From positions 186,001-250,000 of the forward strand of contig CAVRBW010000005.1 of the NCBI GenBank assembly GCA_963719325.1: DNA of 64,000 bases. The letters run 5' to 3'. The position numbers were made by a program, and so were the translations under genes. Within the stretch, counting starts at the first letter, position 1, and the number at the start of each line of letters is the position of its first letter. Source of the DNA: DATBLE01 sp963719325. Lineage in GTDB: Bacteria; Actinomycetota; Thermoleophilia; Gaiellales; Gaiellaceae. The notes beneath the pieces are model-generated. The model saw only the letters and a list, made by a program, of their open reading frames with translations, searched no databases and had not been told where the DNA came from. This document shows, in pieces, positions 55,546-63,414 of this stretch.

Positions 55546-56144
55546 CAACTCTAAACAAAGTTACCTAAAAAAAAAACTAAATAAAACACGGCGCGCGCCG
55601 ATGTCTAATTCAGCAAACGCCTCTATGCTATCAGCGTCTCTCAGTTCACTCCGGACACCATGCACCTCTACTCGAGCAACGTACTCGCCCATACCGCTAG
55701 CGGATGCTTTCCGTGCTATCGAGCTGCGTGAAGCGATCGAGAAGGGGTGGCTAACTTAAAATCAGCGTGAGAGGAAGGTCGAATATGCGGCTTTCGACGA
55801 TGCGCTCGATAGGCGCAGGTTGAAGAACGTTCGCGGCCGACGAAGATGGAAGAGGTGGAGCTGGCAATGGACGAAAAAGCGGCGGCCAGGGAAGAATCGG
55901 AACAAGTGATATAACTGCTTCGTCTGACGCTAACGCTCTATCGGCTGACTCATAGAGGAGAGCTCGGCTCATAGCTTCGACCCGCTCGCAACAGTTGACC
56001 AGCTCGCTCGGCGATACCTCGATCGAGATTAAAATCGAGGAAAACTGCCGCAACTGCGAGGACGCGCTAACCGCGGAGGACTGCCGCAAGATCGTCTTCG
56101 AACACTTTAACTAAAAAAACTCGTAGAATACTACGCAATAAATA

Positions 56145-56186
56145 AAAAAATAAAAAAAATAAAAAAAAAAAAAAAAAAAAAAAAAA
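56145..56186. repeat. A-rich tract with 26-A run
   Basis: Plus-strand A tract ending in 26 consecutive A (56161-56186), just after the preserved island encoding CRKIVFEHFN and a stop. Confidence 0.8.
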
Positions 56187-56700
56187 TATATAAAAAATAA
56201 ATTAAATCTCTATCTTTTACTCTTTTCTTCATATATCTTCATCTCTGCTCCTCTTCTCCGCCTCCCTTATTCCTTCTTTTCCTAGCTACACCTGAATAGA
56301 TAAATACACAACTCTACAACTACTCCTGACTATCTGCGGCTCGTGCAGCGTGAAGTTCTTAACTAGGAGATAGACGGCCGTCTATAATACTCAAACAAAA
56401 TCTCAAAAAAGAAAGAGAGAAAAAGAGAAAAGAAGAGAAAGAAAAAAAAAAAAGAAATCGCAAAGCGAGAGCTGAACGAAATAAAGCGCTACTCGCTCAT
56501 CGACCGCGACGAACGGCTCTTCTCTATCTCTACTGCCGGTAACGACCAGGGCTCCCACACGGCCTGCTCCTCCAGGCGCTGCCGATGCACGAACTCTACC
56601 GGGTCGGCGCCCTCTAGCACTGCCGCGACGACCACCTCGCCTACCCGATGTACGCTCGACCTCTTCGACGACCTCGACGCTCTCGACGTCGTCTACCCCT

Positions 56701-56855
56701 GAAAAAAGAGAAAAAAAAAAAAAAGAAAAAAAAAGAAAGAAAAAAAAAAGAAAAAAAAAAAAAAAGAAAGAGAGAGAAATTAAAAGAGACTTAAAAAAAA
56801 AAAGAGAGAAAAAAGAGAAAGAAAGAAAAGAAAGAGAAAAGAGAGAAAAAAAAGA
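56701..56855. repeat. Long A/G-only tracts
   Basis: 56701-56779 is 79 bases of only A and G; 56793-56855 is a further 63. They directly follow a relatively GC-rich stretch (ACGACCTCGACGCTCTCGAC) that keeps normal actinobacterial composition, so the transition is abrupt. Confidence 0.8.
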
Positions 56856-57010
56856 CTGAGACATAACGGACAGCTCTGAAAAACTCTAAACGAAAAAAAA
56901 TAAAAATAACAAATATACTACACCGCTATCTCGCCGCTCTCCCCCCACAAGACGAACGAGCGCCGCCACCTGCGCCCGCGCGCCTCCCTCCCTAAAAACC
57001 AAACTAACGC

Positions 57011-58611
57011 CCCGAAGATCTTCGGCGAGCCTGTGATCTACACGACGCCCAGCTACACAAGTTCGCTCAACGTCGACACGGTCTTCTCCGTCTGCGCTAA
57101 AAAGGCTCAGAAATAACCGAGCTGCGCCTCCAGATCGACTCCGCCGCCGCCGCACACCTGCCGCGCGGCTCGCGGCCGTCTCCCTCCACCCTCTACCTCC
57201 TCGCATTCGCACAATAGAAATATAGAGAGACAGCGAAACTAGAAACAGCGATCGAGAACAAGCTGAACCGCCACCCCGCCTAGAAGAGCTCGACCGGCAC
57301 GCCCTACAGAAAGAGAGAGAAAAGAGAGAGAGCAGAGAAAGAAAGAGAAACAGAGATAGCACGGACCGCCCGTCTACGCTCGAAAGAGATAAAGAAAGAA
57401 AAAGAGACCGAGCCGCCCACTGCGACACCGCTGTACCGCTCTGCCGCGCTCTAGAGCCGCTCCGTTCTTCGGCCTCTTACAGCTCTGACTGACCGCTCCC
57501 GCTGCCCTCGTACCGCGACCGCGGCCGCACGACACCGCGCGCGACTACGAAACTGAGTGAAAGCGCAACCGAACGAGTAACTAGCACGGCCACCGACGTG
57601 CGAGAAGCCCAGCTGCTCGAGCGTGCGATCGATGTGCACCACCGCGACGACTCCGGACCGCGCGGCGACGGCAGGGACTGGAACAGCGAGGCGGTCTGCG
57701 ACCGTGACCGCTGCAGGCGGACCGTGCTCGAGCAGGGAGGCTTCGGACGAAAGGCGGCCTAGGCGAGAACGAGATCGAGCTGAGGCGCGATCGAGACGAA
57801 GAACTCGAAGGAGATAACGGCTTCGAGCATCACGTCGGAGATGCGAGCCATCTTGGTGTGGACTGCCTCGGCGGTATGGGCGGCGATGTGGCACGCGATC
57901 TCGATCGACTGGCGTGCGAAATCGACGGACCTGACAAGAAAGAGCGCTACGACAGCGAAATGACGCTCGAGGCCTTAGAGGACGGCCTCGGCGATCGAGA
58001 CGAGCTCCCGGGCTCGAAACCCACGAAAGACGAAAAAGAGAAACACCTGATAAGCGAGCAACACGCACATATCGACCCACCTACGAGAAGAAGAGACACG
58101 CACGGCGGAAGGAAGACCGCGAAATGCAGACAGAGCGATGAACACACGGAGACGCACCCAGGGTCACCGGTCAGACCCCACCGGAGAGTGGCACGCACGT
58201 GGCTCAGCCGAGGCACACACCACCACCCCGCGCACAGGCCGCGGCGATCAACTCGCGCAGCGCCCGCTACGGACGCGGGGGCAACGCGCGTTAGGGTTGG
58301 CCGCTCGCGCGGATGCGCCTACCGAGGCAGCAGGGCACGCCCGGCGACCGCACGTGCGGCCGACGCCGATCCGGATCGCACGCTCGGCCACTGACAGCGG
58401 CCCGCGGCGCAGAGCGCGCCGCGTCGCGGAGAGACGAGCGGCGCGGAAGAGGCACGAGGTGAGGTCACGGGCTCAGGCTATGTCGACTGCGAGCGTCTTG
58501 CTAACGAAGGGGTGCGTACGAGTGATATGTGCGAGCACGTGGAGGGGTAATAGAGATGCGTGCTGCGGGTAAATCAGTATGTTACGCTACAGGTCGATAT
58601 GGGAGGAGGGG
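57011..58611. other. Right arm of the element, GC-rich but without a recognisable gene
   Basis: GC content recovers toward the right repeat. One open stretch at 57012-57113 (plus) reads KIFGEPVIYTTPSYTSSLNV, then a stop; a phage structural protein is conceivable but unsupported. 58020-58170 is poor in T on the plus strand. 58170-58480 is GC-rich and open in several frames, as expected by chance. The last about 120 bases before the repeat are presumably the element's attachment-site arm. Confidence 0.5.
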
Positions 58612-58659
58612 TGACTCTGGATCAGGAAGTTGGGGTTCGAATCCCTGCCCCGCAGCCTC
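58612..58659 (+). repeat. Right attachment-type direct repeat (attR)
   Basis: Exact 48-base copy of 49406-49453. Upstream of it there is no acceptor 5' strand or D arm, so it is only the 3' part of a tRNA-Gln and not a functional gene. It marks the right boundary of the insert. Confidence 0.9.
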
Positions 58660-58963
58660 AGGACAGCCCGCTTGGCGCGACGTTGTTGCCGCGCCAGGCA
58701 TCGCCATCAGCGGCAAGCGAAGGATGTGTTGAGCCGCCCGCGCCCTGTCGCGCTGCCATTGACAAGCGGGAACCGCTGGTGAAGCTGAGGGAAGGGGACG
58801 GGCCGTGAGACCGGCGGCGGCGGGAGAGGCAGAACACCGTAGGCGGCGGGCCCGCCCCCGCCGTTGTTTCCCCGCCACGCTCGACACTCCTGCCACGTGG
58901 CGGGAGCGGCGGCGTGGCGCCTAGTCAACTTCGCTTATCGCTCACATAAGTTAGGTTTCTAGA
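58660..58963. other. Host intergenic region right of the insert
   Basis: 304 bases with normal high GC. Before insertion this would have been the sequence downstream of tRNA-Gln. It holds GC-rich dyads (CGGCGGGCCCGCCCCCGCCG region) and, near the end, an AT-richer stretch (AACTTCGCTTATCGCTCAC) that may contain the ABC importer promoter. No gene is seen. Confidence 0.45.
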
Positions 58964-59824
58964 GTGGGCAAGGTGAGCGCGCTCGCGCCTGTCTTTATGC
59001 GCCGTCGGTCGCGACGGACGCCCGGCACGCAGACCGTGCACGGCGATCGACCGCTCCTTCACCTCGACCAGGTTCGCCTCGGCTACTGGCTCGGCGGCGA
59101 GTTCCATCTCGCCGTGGAAAACGCGACGCTGGAGGTCGCGCCGCGGGAGAAGACGATCGTGATCGGCCCCTCCGGCTGCGGGAAGTCGACGCTGCTGAAA
59201 GCAATCGCTGGCTTCATCGCACCGGTCAGCGGCACGATCAGCGTCGCCGGCCAGACCGCGCTCGCGCCGGGCCCCGATCGGGCGGTCGTCTTCCAGGAGT
59301 TCGACCAGCTCTTTCCCTGGCGAACCGTGCTCGACAACGTCGCCTACCCGCTCCGAGTGAACGGGCGCGGCCGACGACAGTCGGTCGCCGAGGCCCGCGA
59401 GTATCTGGAGCTCACCCACCTGTCCCGCGCCGCCGATCGCTACCCCCACCAGCTCTCGGGCGGGATGAAGCAGCGGGTGGCGATCGCCCGGGCGCTGGCG
59501 CTCGACCCCACCCTCTTGCTCATGGACGAGCCGTTCGGCAGCCTCGACGCGATCACGAGACAGCGGTTGCAGCGCGAGCTGAACCGAATCGTCGAGCAGA
59601 CGAGCGTGACCCTGCTCTTCGTCACGCATTCGATCGAGGAGGCGATCGTGCTCGGCGACCGAGTCGTCGTCCTCTCGAATGCGCCCTCGACGGTGCTGGA
59701 GATCGTCGACGTACGCGGCCTGGGCGCCCCCGACACGGCCGAGTACGGCGCGATGCGGGGTCGCCTCCGCGACCTGCTCGCGATCGACCAGGAGGAGGTG
59801 ACCGCGAATGGCGGCGACGTCTAG
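58964..59824 (+). CDS. ABC importer ATPase (nitrate/sulfonate/taurine type)
   Basis: About 286 residues: Walker A GPSGCGKSTLLKAIAGFIAP, Q-loop VVFQEFDQLFPWRTVLDNVA, signature LSGGMKQRVAIARALALDPT, Walker B LLLMDEPFGSLDAITRQRL and VTHSIEEAIVLGDRVVVLS. This sequence type is the SsuB/TauB/NrtD group. Starts possible at GTG 58964, GTG 58973 or ATG 58997. It overlaps the permease gene by 17 bases. Confidence 0.9.
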   Translation: MGKVSALAPVFMRRRSRRTPGTQTVHGDRPLLHLDQVRLGYWLGGEFHLAVENATLEVAPREKTIVIGPSGCGKSTLLKAIAGFIAPVSGTISVAGQTALAPGPDRAVVFQEFDQLFPWRTVLDNVAYPLRVNGRGRRQSVAEAREYLELTHLSRAADRYPHQLSGGMKQRVAIARALALDPTLLLMDEPFGSLDAITRQRLQRELNRIVEQTSVTLLFVTHSIEEAIVLGDRVVVLSNAPSTVLEIVDVRGLGAPDTAEYGAMRGRLRDLLAIDQEEVTANGGDV

Positions 59825-60638
59825 CGCACCCGCCCTCCCGCGCCCTCGGCCAATGGCCGGTTGGGCTCGCCTGCCTGTGTGGATCCGCCGCACGGTTCTG
59901 CTCGCGGCGCTGGTCGGCGTCTGGCAGGCCTACGTCAGCCTGAAGCACGTCAACCCGCTCCTCTTCGCCTCCCCCTGGAGCACCGCAAAGGCGTTCTGGA
60001 ACGGCTGGGCCGACGGCTCCCTGGCCGAGCCGACCTGGACGACGCTGCGCATCCTCTCCGAGGGGATCGGGATCGGCGCGCTCGTCGCCGCGGCGCTGAC
60101 GCTCTTCGCCACGCTGACGACGGTCGGCGAAGACCTGCTGACGACGCTGACCGCGATCCTCAACCCGCTCCCCGGCGTCGCCGTGCTGCCGCTGGCGATG
60201 CTCTGGTTCGGGCTGAACACGAACGCGATCCTGTTTGCGATCGCCAACGCGACCGTCTGGCCCCTGGCGCTCGCGATCACGACCGGCTTCAAGACCACCA
60301 ATCCGACCATCCTCGCGGTCGGCCGCAACATCGGCCTGTCGCGGCTGCGGCTCGTCACCGACGTCCTCGTTCCCGCCGCCTTGCCGCACGCGATCACCGG
60401 CCTGAAGACCGCCTGGGCGTTCGGCTGGCGGACCGTGATCGCCGCCGAGCTCGTCTTCGGCGTCGCCGGCGCGAAGGGCGGTCTCGGCTCCTACATCAAC
60501 AACGCGAAGCTCTACCTCCTGATCCCGCGCGTCTTCGCGGGGCTGGTCACGATCGCCGTCCTCGGCGTCCTGTTCGAAGCCCTCTTCGGGGCGTTGCAGC
60601 GGCGGACGGTCGTGCGCTGGGGGATGCAGGCCTCGTGA
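59808..60638 (+). CDS. ABC importer permease (SsuC/TauC-like)
   Basis: 276 residues with about six membrane helices. LPLAMLWFGLNTNAILFAIA and the binding-protein-dependent transport motif VPAALPHAITGLKTAWAFGW (E-A-A-like loop) are visible, followed by GGLGSYINNAKL. It pairs with the upstream ATPase and downstream binding protein. ATG 59808 lies inside the ATPase gene. Confidence 0.9.
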   Translation: MAATSSAPALPRPRPMAGWARLPVWIRRTVLLAALVGVWQAYVSLKHVNPLLFASPWSTAKAFWNGWADGSLAEPTWTTLRILSEGIGIGALVAAALTLFATLTTVGEDLLTTLTAILNPLPGVAVLPLAMLWFGLNTNAILFAIANATVWPLALAITTGFKTTNPTILAVGRNIGLSRLRLVTDVLVPAALPHAITGLKTAWAFGWRTVIAAELVFGVAGAKGGLGSYINNAKLYLLIPRVFAGLVTIAVLGVLFEALFGALQRRTVVRWGMQAS

Positions 60639-60657
60639 CCCAACCAGGGAGGTTCGA

Positions 60658-61638
60658 ATGAGAAGGTCACTGCTCGCCGCCGCCGTACTCGCCGCGTTCG
60701 CCGCGGTCTCGCTCGCCGCGTCGTCCGCCGTCGCGGCGCCCCGTGCCGACGCGCCGGATCACGTGACGATCGCCTACCAGCCCGGGATCGGTTACACGCC
60801 GCTGATCGTGATGAAGGCGGACAAGACGCTCGAGAAGCAGTACCCCGGGTTGAAGGTCGACTGGAAGGTGCTCTCCTCCGGGGCCTCGATCACGAACGGC
60901 GTCATCGCGGGCGACATCGACATCGGCGCCGGCGGGGTCGGCCCGATGGTGCTCGGCTGGGCGAAGGGCGTGAACTGGAAGTTCCTCGCTCCGCTCGACT
61001 GGGGCGACCTCTGGCTGATGGCCAAAGACCCGAACATCAAGACGATCGCGGACCTGAAGGGGAAGCGGATCGCGATGCCGGGCCCGACCTCGATCCAGGC
61101 GGTCGTCCTGAAGAAGATGGCGCAGGCGAAGCTCGGTGATGCGAAGGCGCTCGACGCGGGCATCGTCGCGATGGACCACCCGGACGCGATGCAGGCGCTC
61201 CTGGCGGGGCAGATCGACGCGCATCTCACCTCGGCGCCCTTCCAGTTCCAGGAGCAGGTCCACGGAGCGCACATCGTGGCGCGCAGCTACCAGTACTTCG
61301 GCGCCCATTCGTTCCTCGGCGCGATGGTGACGCAGACGTTCTACGACGCCTACCCCGCGTTCTCGAAGCGCTTCTACGACGACGTGGTCGCGTCGATCAA
61401 GACGATCAAGACCAACCCGACCAGGGTCGCGAAGATCCTGCAGAGCGACGCCGGCGGCGCACCCACCTGGCGGCAGTTCAAGCAGTGGCTCGGCAAGCCC
61501 GGACTGAGGTACACGACCCAGCCGCTCGGCCTCGTGCGGATCGCGTACTTCATGAACAAGATCGGGATGATCAACAAGATGCCGGCGTCCTGGAAGGACC
61601 TCGTCTTCCCGCCGGTCTACTCGACCAAGGGCAGCTGA
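60658..61638 (+). CDS. ABC importer substrate-binding protein (NMT1/SsuA-like)
   Basis: 326 residues. Signal peptide SLLAAAVLAAFAAVSLAASS with likely cleavage near AVAAPRA; no lipobox Cys, so possibly secreted or tethered otherwise. The mature part shows YQPGIGYTPLIVMKADKTLE, AGDIDIGAGGVGPMVLGWAK and KRIAMPGPTSIQAVVLKKMA, the NMT1/THI5 or SsuA fold. GGGAGG sits 5 bases before ATG. Ligand could be an aliphatic sulfonate, nitrate, taurine or a thiamine precursor. Confidence 0.88.
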   Translation: MRRSLLAAAVLAAFAAVSLAASSAVAAPRADAPDHVTIAYQPGIGYTPLIVMKADKTLEKQYPGLKVDWKVLSSGASITNGVIAGDIDIGAGGVGPMVLGWAKGVNWKFLAPLDWGDLWLMAKDPNIKTIADLKGKRIAMPGPTSIQAVVLKKMAQAKLGDAKALDAGIVAMDHPDAMQALLAGQIDAHLTSAPFQFQEQVHGAHIVARSYQYFGAHSFLGAMVTQTFYDAYPAFSKRFYDDVVASIKTIKTNPTRVAKILQSDAGGAPTWRQFKQWLGKPGLRYTTQPLGLVRIAYFMNKIGMINKMPASWKDLVFPPVYSTKGS

Positions 61639-61709
61639 GCCAGTCTTCTCGCACCGACTAGGGACGGGCCTGGGCCCGTCCCTACGGCTTCTTCTAACCT
61701 GGACGGCGC

Positions 61710-62666
61710 GTGGGCAAGATCATCGACGCCGCTAGCACGTTCTTCAACCACCTGGCGGACGTGCGCTGGCTGCCGCTCGCGATCGCACTGGGGTTCCAGC
61801 TCCTCCGGTTGGTCGTCCGGGCGCCCGCCTGGCGCAACATCATCCGCGCCTCCTATCCGGAGGTGAAGATCCCGCGCCGAACCGTCCTCGGCGCCTACCT
61901 CGCCGGGATCGGGGTCAACGCGGTCATTCCCGCCCGGGGAGGCGACTTCCTCAAGCTCTACCTCGTCAAGCATCGCGTCGGCGAGACGAGCTACCCGACG
62001 CTCGGCTCGACGCTGATCGTCGAGACCCTGTTCGACAGCATTGTCGCCGGCGGGATCCTCGCCTGGGCGCTGACGATCGGCGTCCTCCCCAGCCTCGACG
62101 TGCTCCCCCACCTGCCGCAGATCGAATGGAGCTGGCCGCTGCGCCACAAGACGGAAGCGCTCGTGATCGGGATCGTCTGGGCCATCGTGCTCGCGCTGAT
62201 GTTCGTCATCGCCGTCCGGCGGGTACGGGACTTCAAGCACCGCGTCAGGCAGGGGTTCGCGATCCTCGGCGACCGGCCACGGTTCGTCCGGCAGGTGGCC
62301 ACCTGGCAGGCGCTCTCGTGGGCCTTCCGCTTCGCGTCCGTGTACTTCTTCCTCGAGGCGTTCCGGGTTCCGGCGACATTCCACAACACGCTGCTCGTCC
62401 TCGCCGTACAGAGCTTGTCGACGCTGCTGCCGTTCACGCCCGGCGGCGTCGGCACCCAGCAGGGGTTGCTCGTCTACGTTTTCGACCGAGCGGGAACCGG
62501 CATCGCCGGTGCGTTGCTGCTCAGCTTCAGCGTCGGCATGTACATCGCGACCACGATCCTGAGCCTGGTCGTCGGCTTCGCCGCGCTCTTCCTGATGGTG
62601 CGAACGCTCCGCTGGCGCCGCGTTGTGGTGCCCGAGGACGAGAAGGCATATGCTCGCGGGCCATGA
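61710..62666 (+). CDS. Lysylphosphatidylglycerol synthase-type membrane protein (UPF0104)
   Basis: 318 residues, about eight membrane helices, beginning at GTG 61710 (GKIIDAASTFFNHLADVRWL). GAYLAGIGVNAVIPARGGDF and LLPFTPGGVGTQQGLLVYVF are the typical glycine/proline motifs of the flippase-like UPF0104/AglD family. No soluble synthetase domain. Its TGA overlaps the next ATG (ATGA). Confidence 0.82.
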   Translation: MGKIIDAASTFFNHLADVRWLPLAIALGFQLLRLVVRAPAWRNIIRASYPEVKIPRRTVLGAYLAGIGVNAVIPARGGDFLKLYLVKHRVGETSYPTLGSTLIVETLFDSIVAGGILAWALTIGVLPSLDVLPHLPQIEWSWPLRHKTEALVIGIVWAIVLALMFVIAVRRVRDFKHRVRQGFAILGDRPRFVRQVATWQALSWAFRFASVYFFLEAFRVPATFHNTLLVLAVQSLSTLLPFTPGGVGTQQGLLVYVFDRAGTGIAGALLLSFSVGMYIATTILSLVVGFAALFLMVRTLRWRRVVVPEDEKAYARGP

Positions 62667-63313
62667 GCGCTGCTACGACACCGCACCCGATCACGCTGAA
62701 CGTCACCGACGACCTTCGCCGGTCGCGGCTGATGGTCTTCTTCCGTCTCCTGATCGCCGTCCCGCACTTCATCTGGTGGTACGCGTGGACGATCGTCGCA
62801 TTGATCGTCGTTCTGCTCGCCTGGATCTGCGCACTTGTGATCGGACGTCCGCCACGGCCGTTCCACCGCTTCCTCGGGGCGTACATCCGCTACCAGACCC
62901 ACGTCTGGGCGTTCGTCACCCTCGTCGCGAATCCGTTTCCGGGCTTCGTCGGCAAGCGCGGGAGCTACCCGATCGACCTCGTGACGCCGGTCGACCCCGA
63001 ACCCCAGAAACGCCTGGTCACGTTCTTCCGGATCATCCTGGCGATTCCGGTTCTCATCCTCGAGCGCTTCCTCACCTACGCGCTCTTCGCCGTCGGCTTC
63101 CTCGGATGGTTCGCCGCACTCGCCCAAGGGCGGATGCCCGAGGGCTTTCGCGACCTCGGCGCATACATCCTGCGCTACTCCGGCCAGGTCAGCGGCTACG
63201 CCCTCCTCCAGACGGCCCGGTATCCGCACAGCAGCCCGCGCCACGACTTCGCGCCGCCAGCGCCGGCGTCGGTTGTGCCGGAGGCACCGGCACCGCCGAG
63301 CCCGGCTCCGTAG
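62663..63313 (+). CDS. DUF4389 membrane protein
   Basis: 216 residues. After a short soluble head, RLLIAVPHFIWWYAWTIVAL, GRPPRPFHRFLGAYIRYQTH and FRIILAIPVLILERFLTYAL give membrane helices and the R-P-P-R-x-F pattern of DUF4389. The C-terminus is proline/alanine-rich. Function unknown; coupled by ATGA overlap to the UPF0104 gene. Confidence 0.8.
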   Translation: MSAATTPHPITLNVTDDLRRSRLMVFFRLLIAVPHFIWWYAWTIVALIVVLLAWICALVIGRPPRPFHRFLGAYIRYQTHVWAFVTLVANPFPGFVGKRGSYPIDLVTPVDPEPQKRLVTFFRIILAIPVLILERFLTYALFAVGFLGWFAALAQGRMPEGFRDLGAYILRYSGQVSGYALLQTARYPHSSPRHDFAPPAPASVVPEAPAPPSPAP

Positions 63314-63341
63314 CGGGCACCGCCGCTACACTGGTCGCCGC

Positions 63342-63414
63342 GGCGCATTCGTCTAGTGGCCTAGGACACCGCCCTCTCACGGCGGCGGCACGGGTTCGAA
63401 TCCCGTATGCGCCT
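63342..63414 (+). tRNA. tRNA-Glu (anticodon CTC)
   Basis: A cloverleaf with acceptor GGCGCAT/ATGCGCC, D arm GTCT...GGAC, anticodon stem CCGCC/GGCGG around CTCTCAC (CTC at 63376-63378), and T arm ACGGG-TTCGAAT-CCCGT. The base after the acceptor stem is T, unusual as a discriminator, possibly because an element replaced the 3' end. CCA not encoded. Confidence 0.93.

Larger units (their letters stand above)
53741..57010. other. Most altered core of the element; no identifiable gene
   Basis: About 3.3 kb with no gene I can name. 53760-54520 is C/T/A-rich and G-poor on the plus strand, like the helicase remnant. Short better-preserved islands appear: around 54715-54865 (YIELAEAIAEHLEQWLDILA in one frame), 55690-55880 (PLADAFRAIELREAIEKGW, one stop, then VEYAAFDDALDRR) and 56030-56108 (ENCRNCEDALTAEDCRKIVF). 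Between them lie A and AG tracts. The minus-strand reading frames here are phenylalanine/serine runs caused by those tracts, not proteins. Confidence 0.6.
49406..58659. mobile_element. Hypermutated integrative element at tRNA-Gln
   Basis: About 9.2 kb bounded by 48-bp direct repeats of the tRNA 3' end. Composition departs sharply from the host: GC-rich at both ends, A/T-rich in the middle, with A and AG tracts from about 53.4 to 56.9 kb. No intact gene is visible. Remnants of integrase (minus), an XRE regulator (plus) and a primase-associated ATPase (plus) can be read, giving the layout of a phage-like or satellite-like element. Coding-strand G is selectively depleted in both orientations. 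Flanking host sequence looks normal up to the repeats. Element identity is well supported; the mutational cause is inferred. Confidence 0.85.

Noticed and set aside
56403..57428. Long minus-strand reading frames rich in Phe, Ser and Leu
   Set aside because: They are translations of A/G tracts on the opposite strand and show no protein-like composition outside the tracts.
49406..58659. Eukaryotic contamination or chimeric assembly as the source of the odd DNA
   Set aside because: The insert contains recognisable integrase and primase-ATPase remnants in phage-like order, an int-att geometry at tRNA-Gln, and gradual composition change from host-like ends. An assembly join elsewhere in the core cannot be excluded without reads.
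58612..58659. A second tRNA-Gln gene
   Set aside because: It lacks the 5' acceptor strand and D arm, so only the 3' part is present.
49379..63414. CRISPR array or tandem-repeat locus in the low-complexity region
   Set aside because: No regularly spaced direct repeats; the repetitive look comes from homopurine tracts and G depletion.
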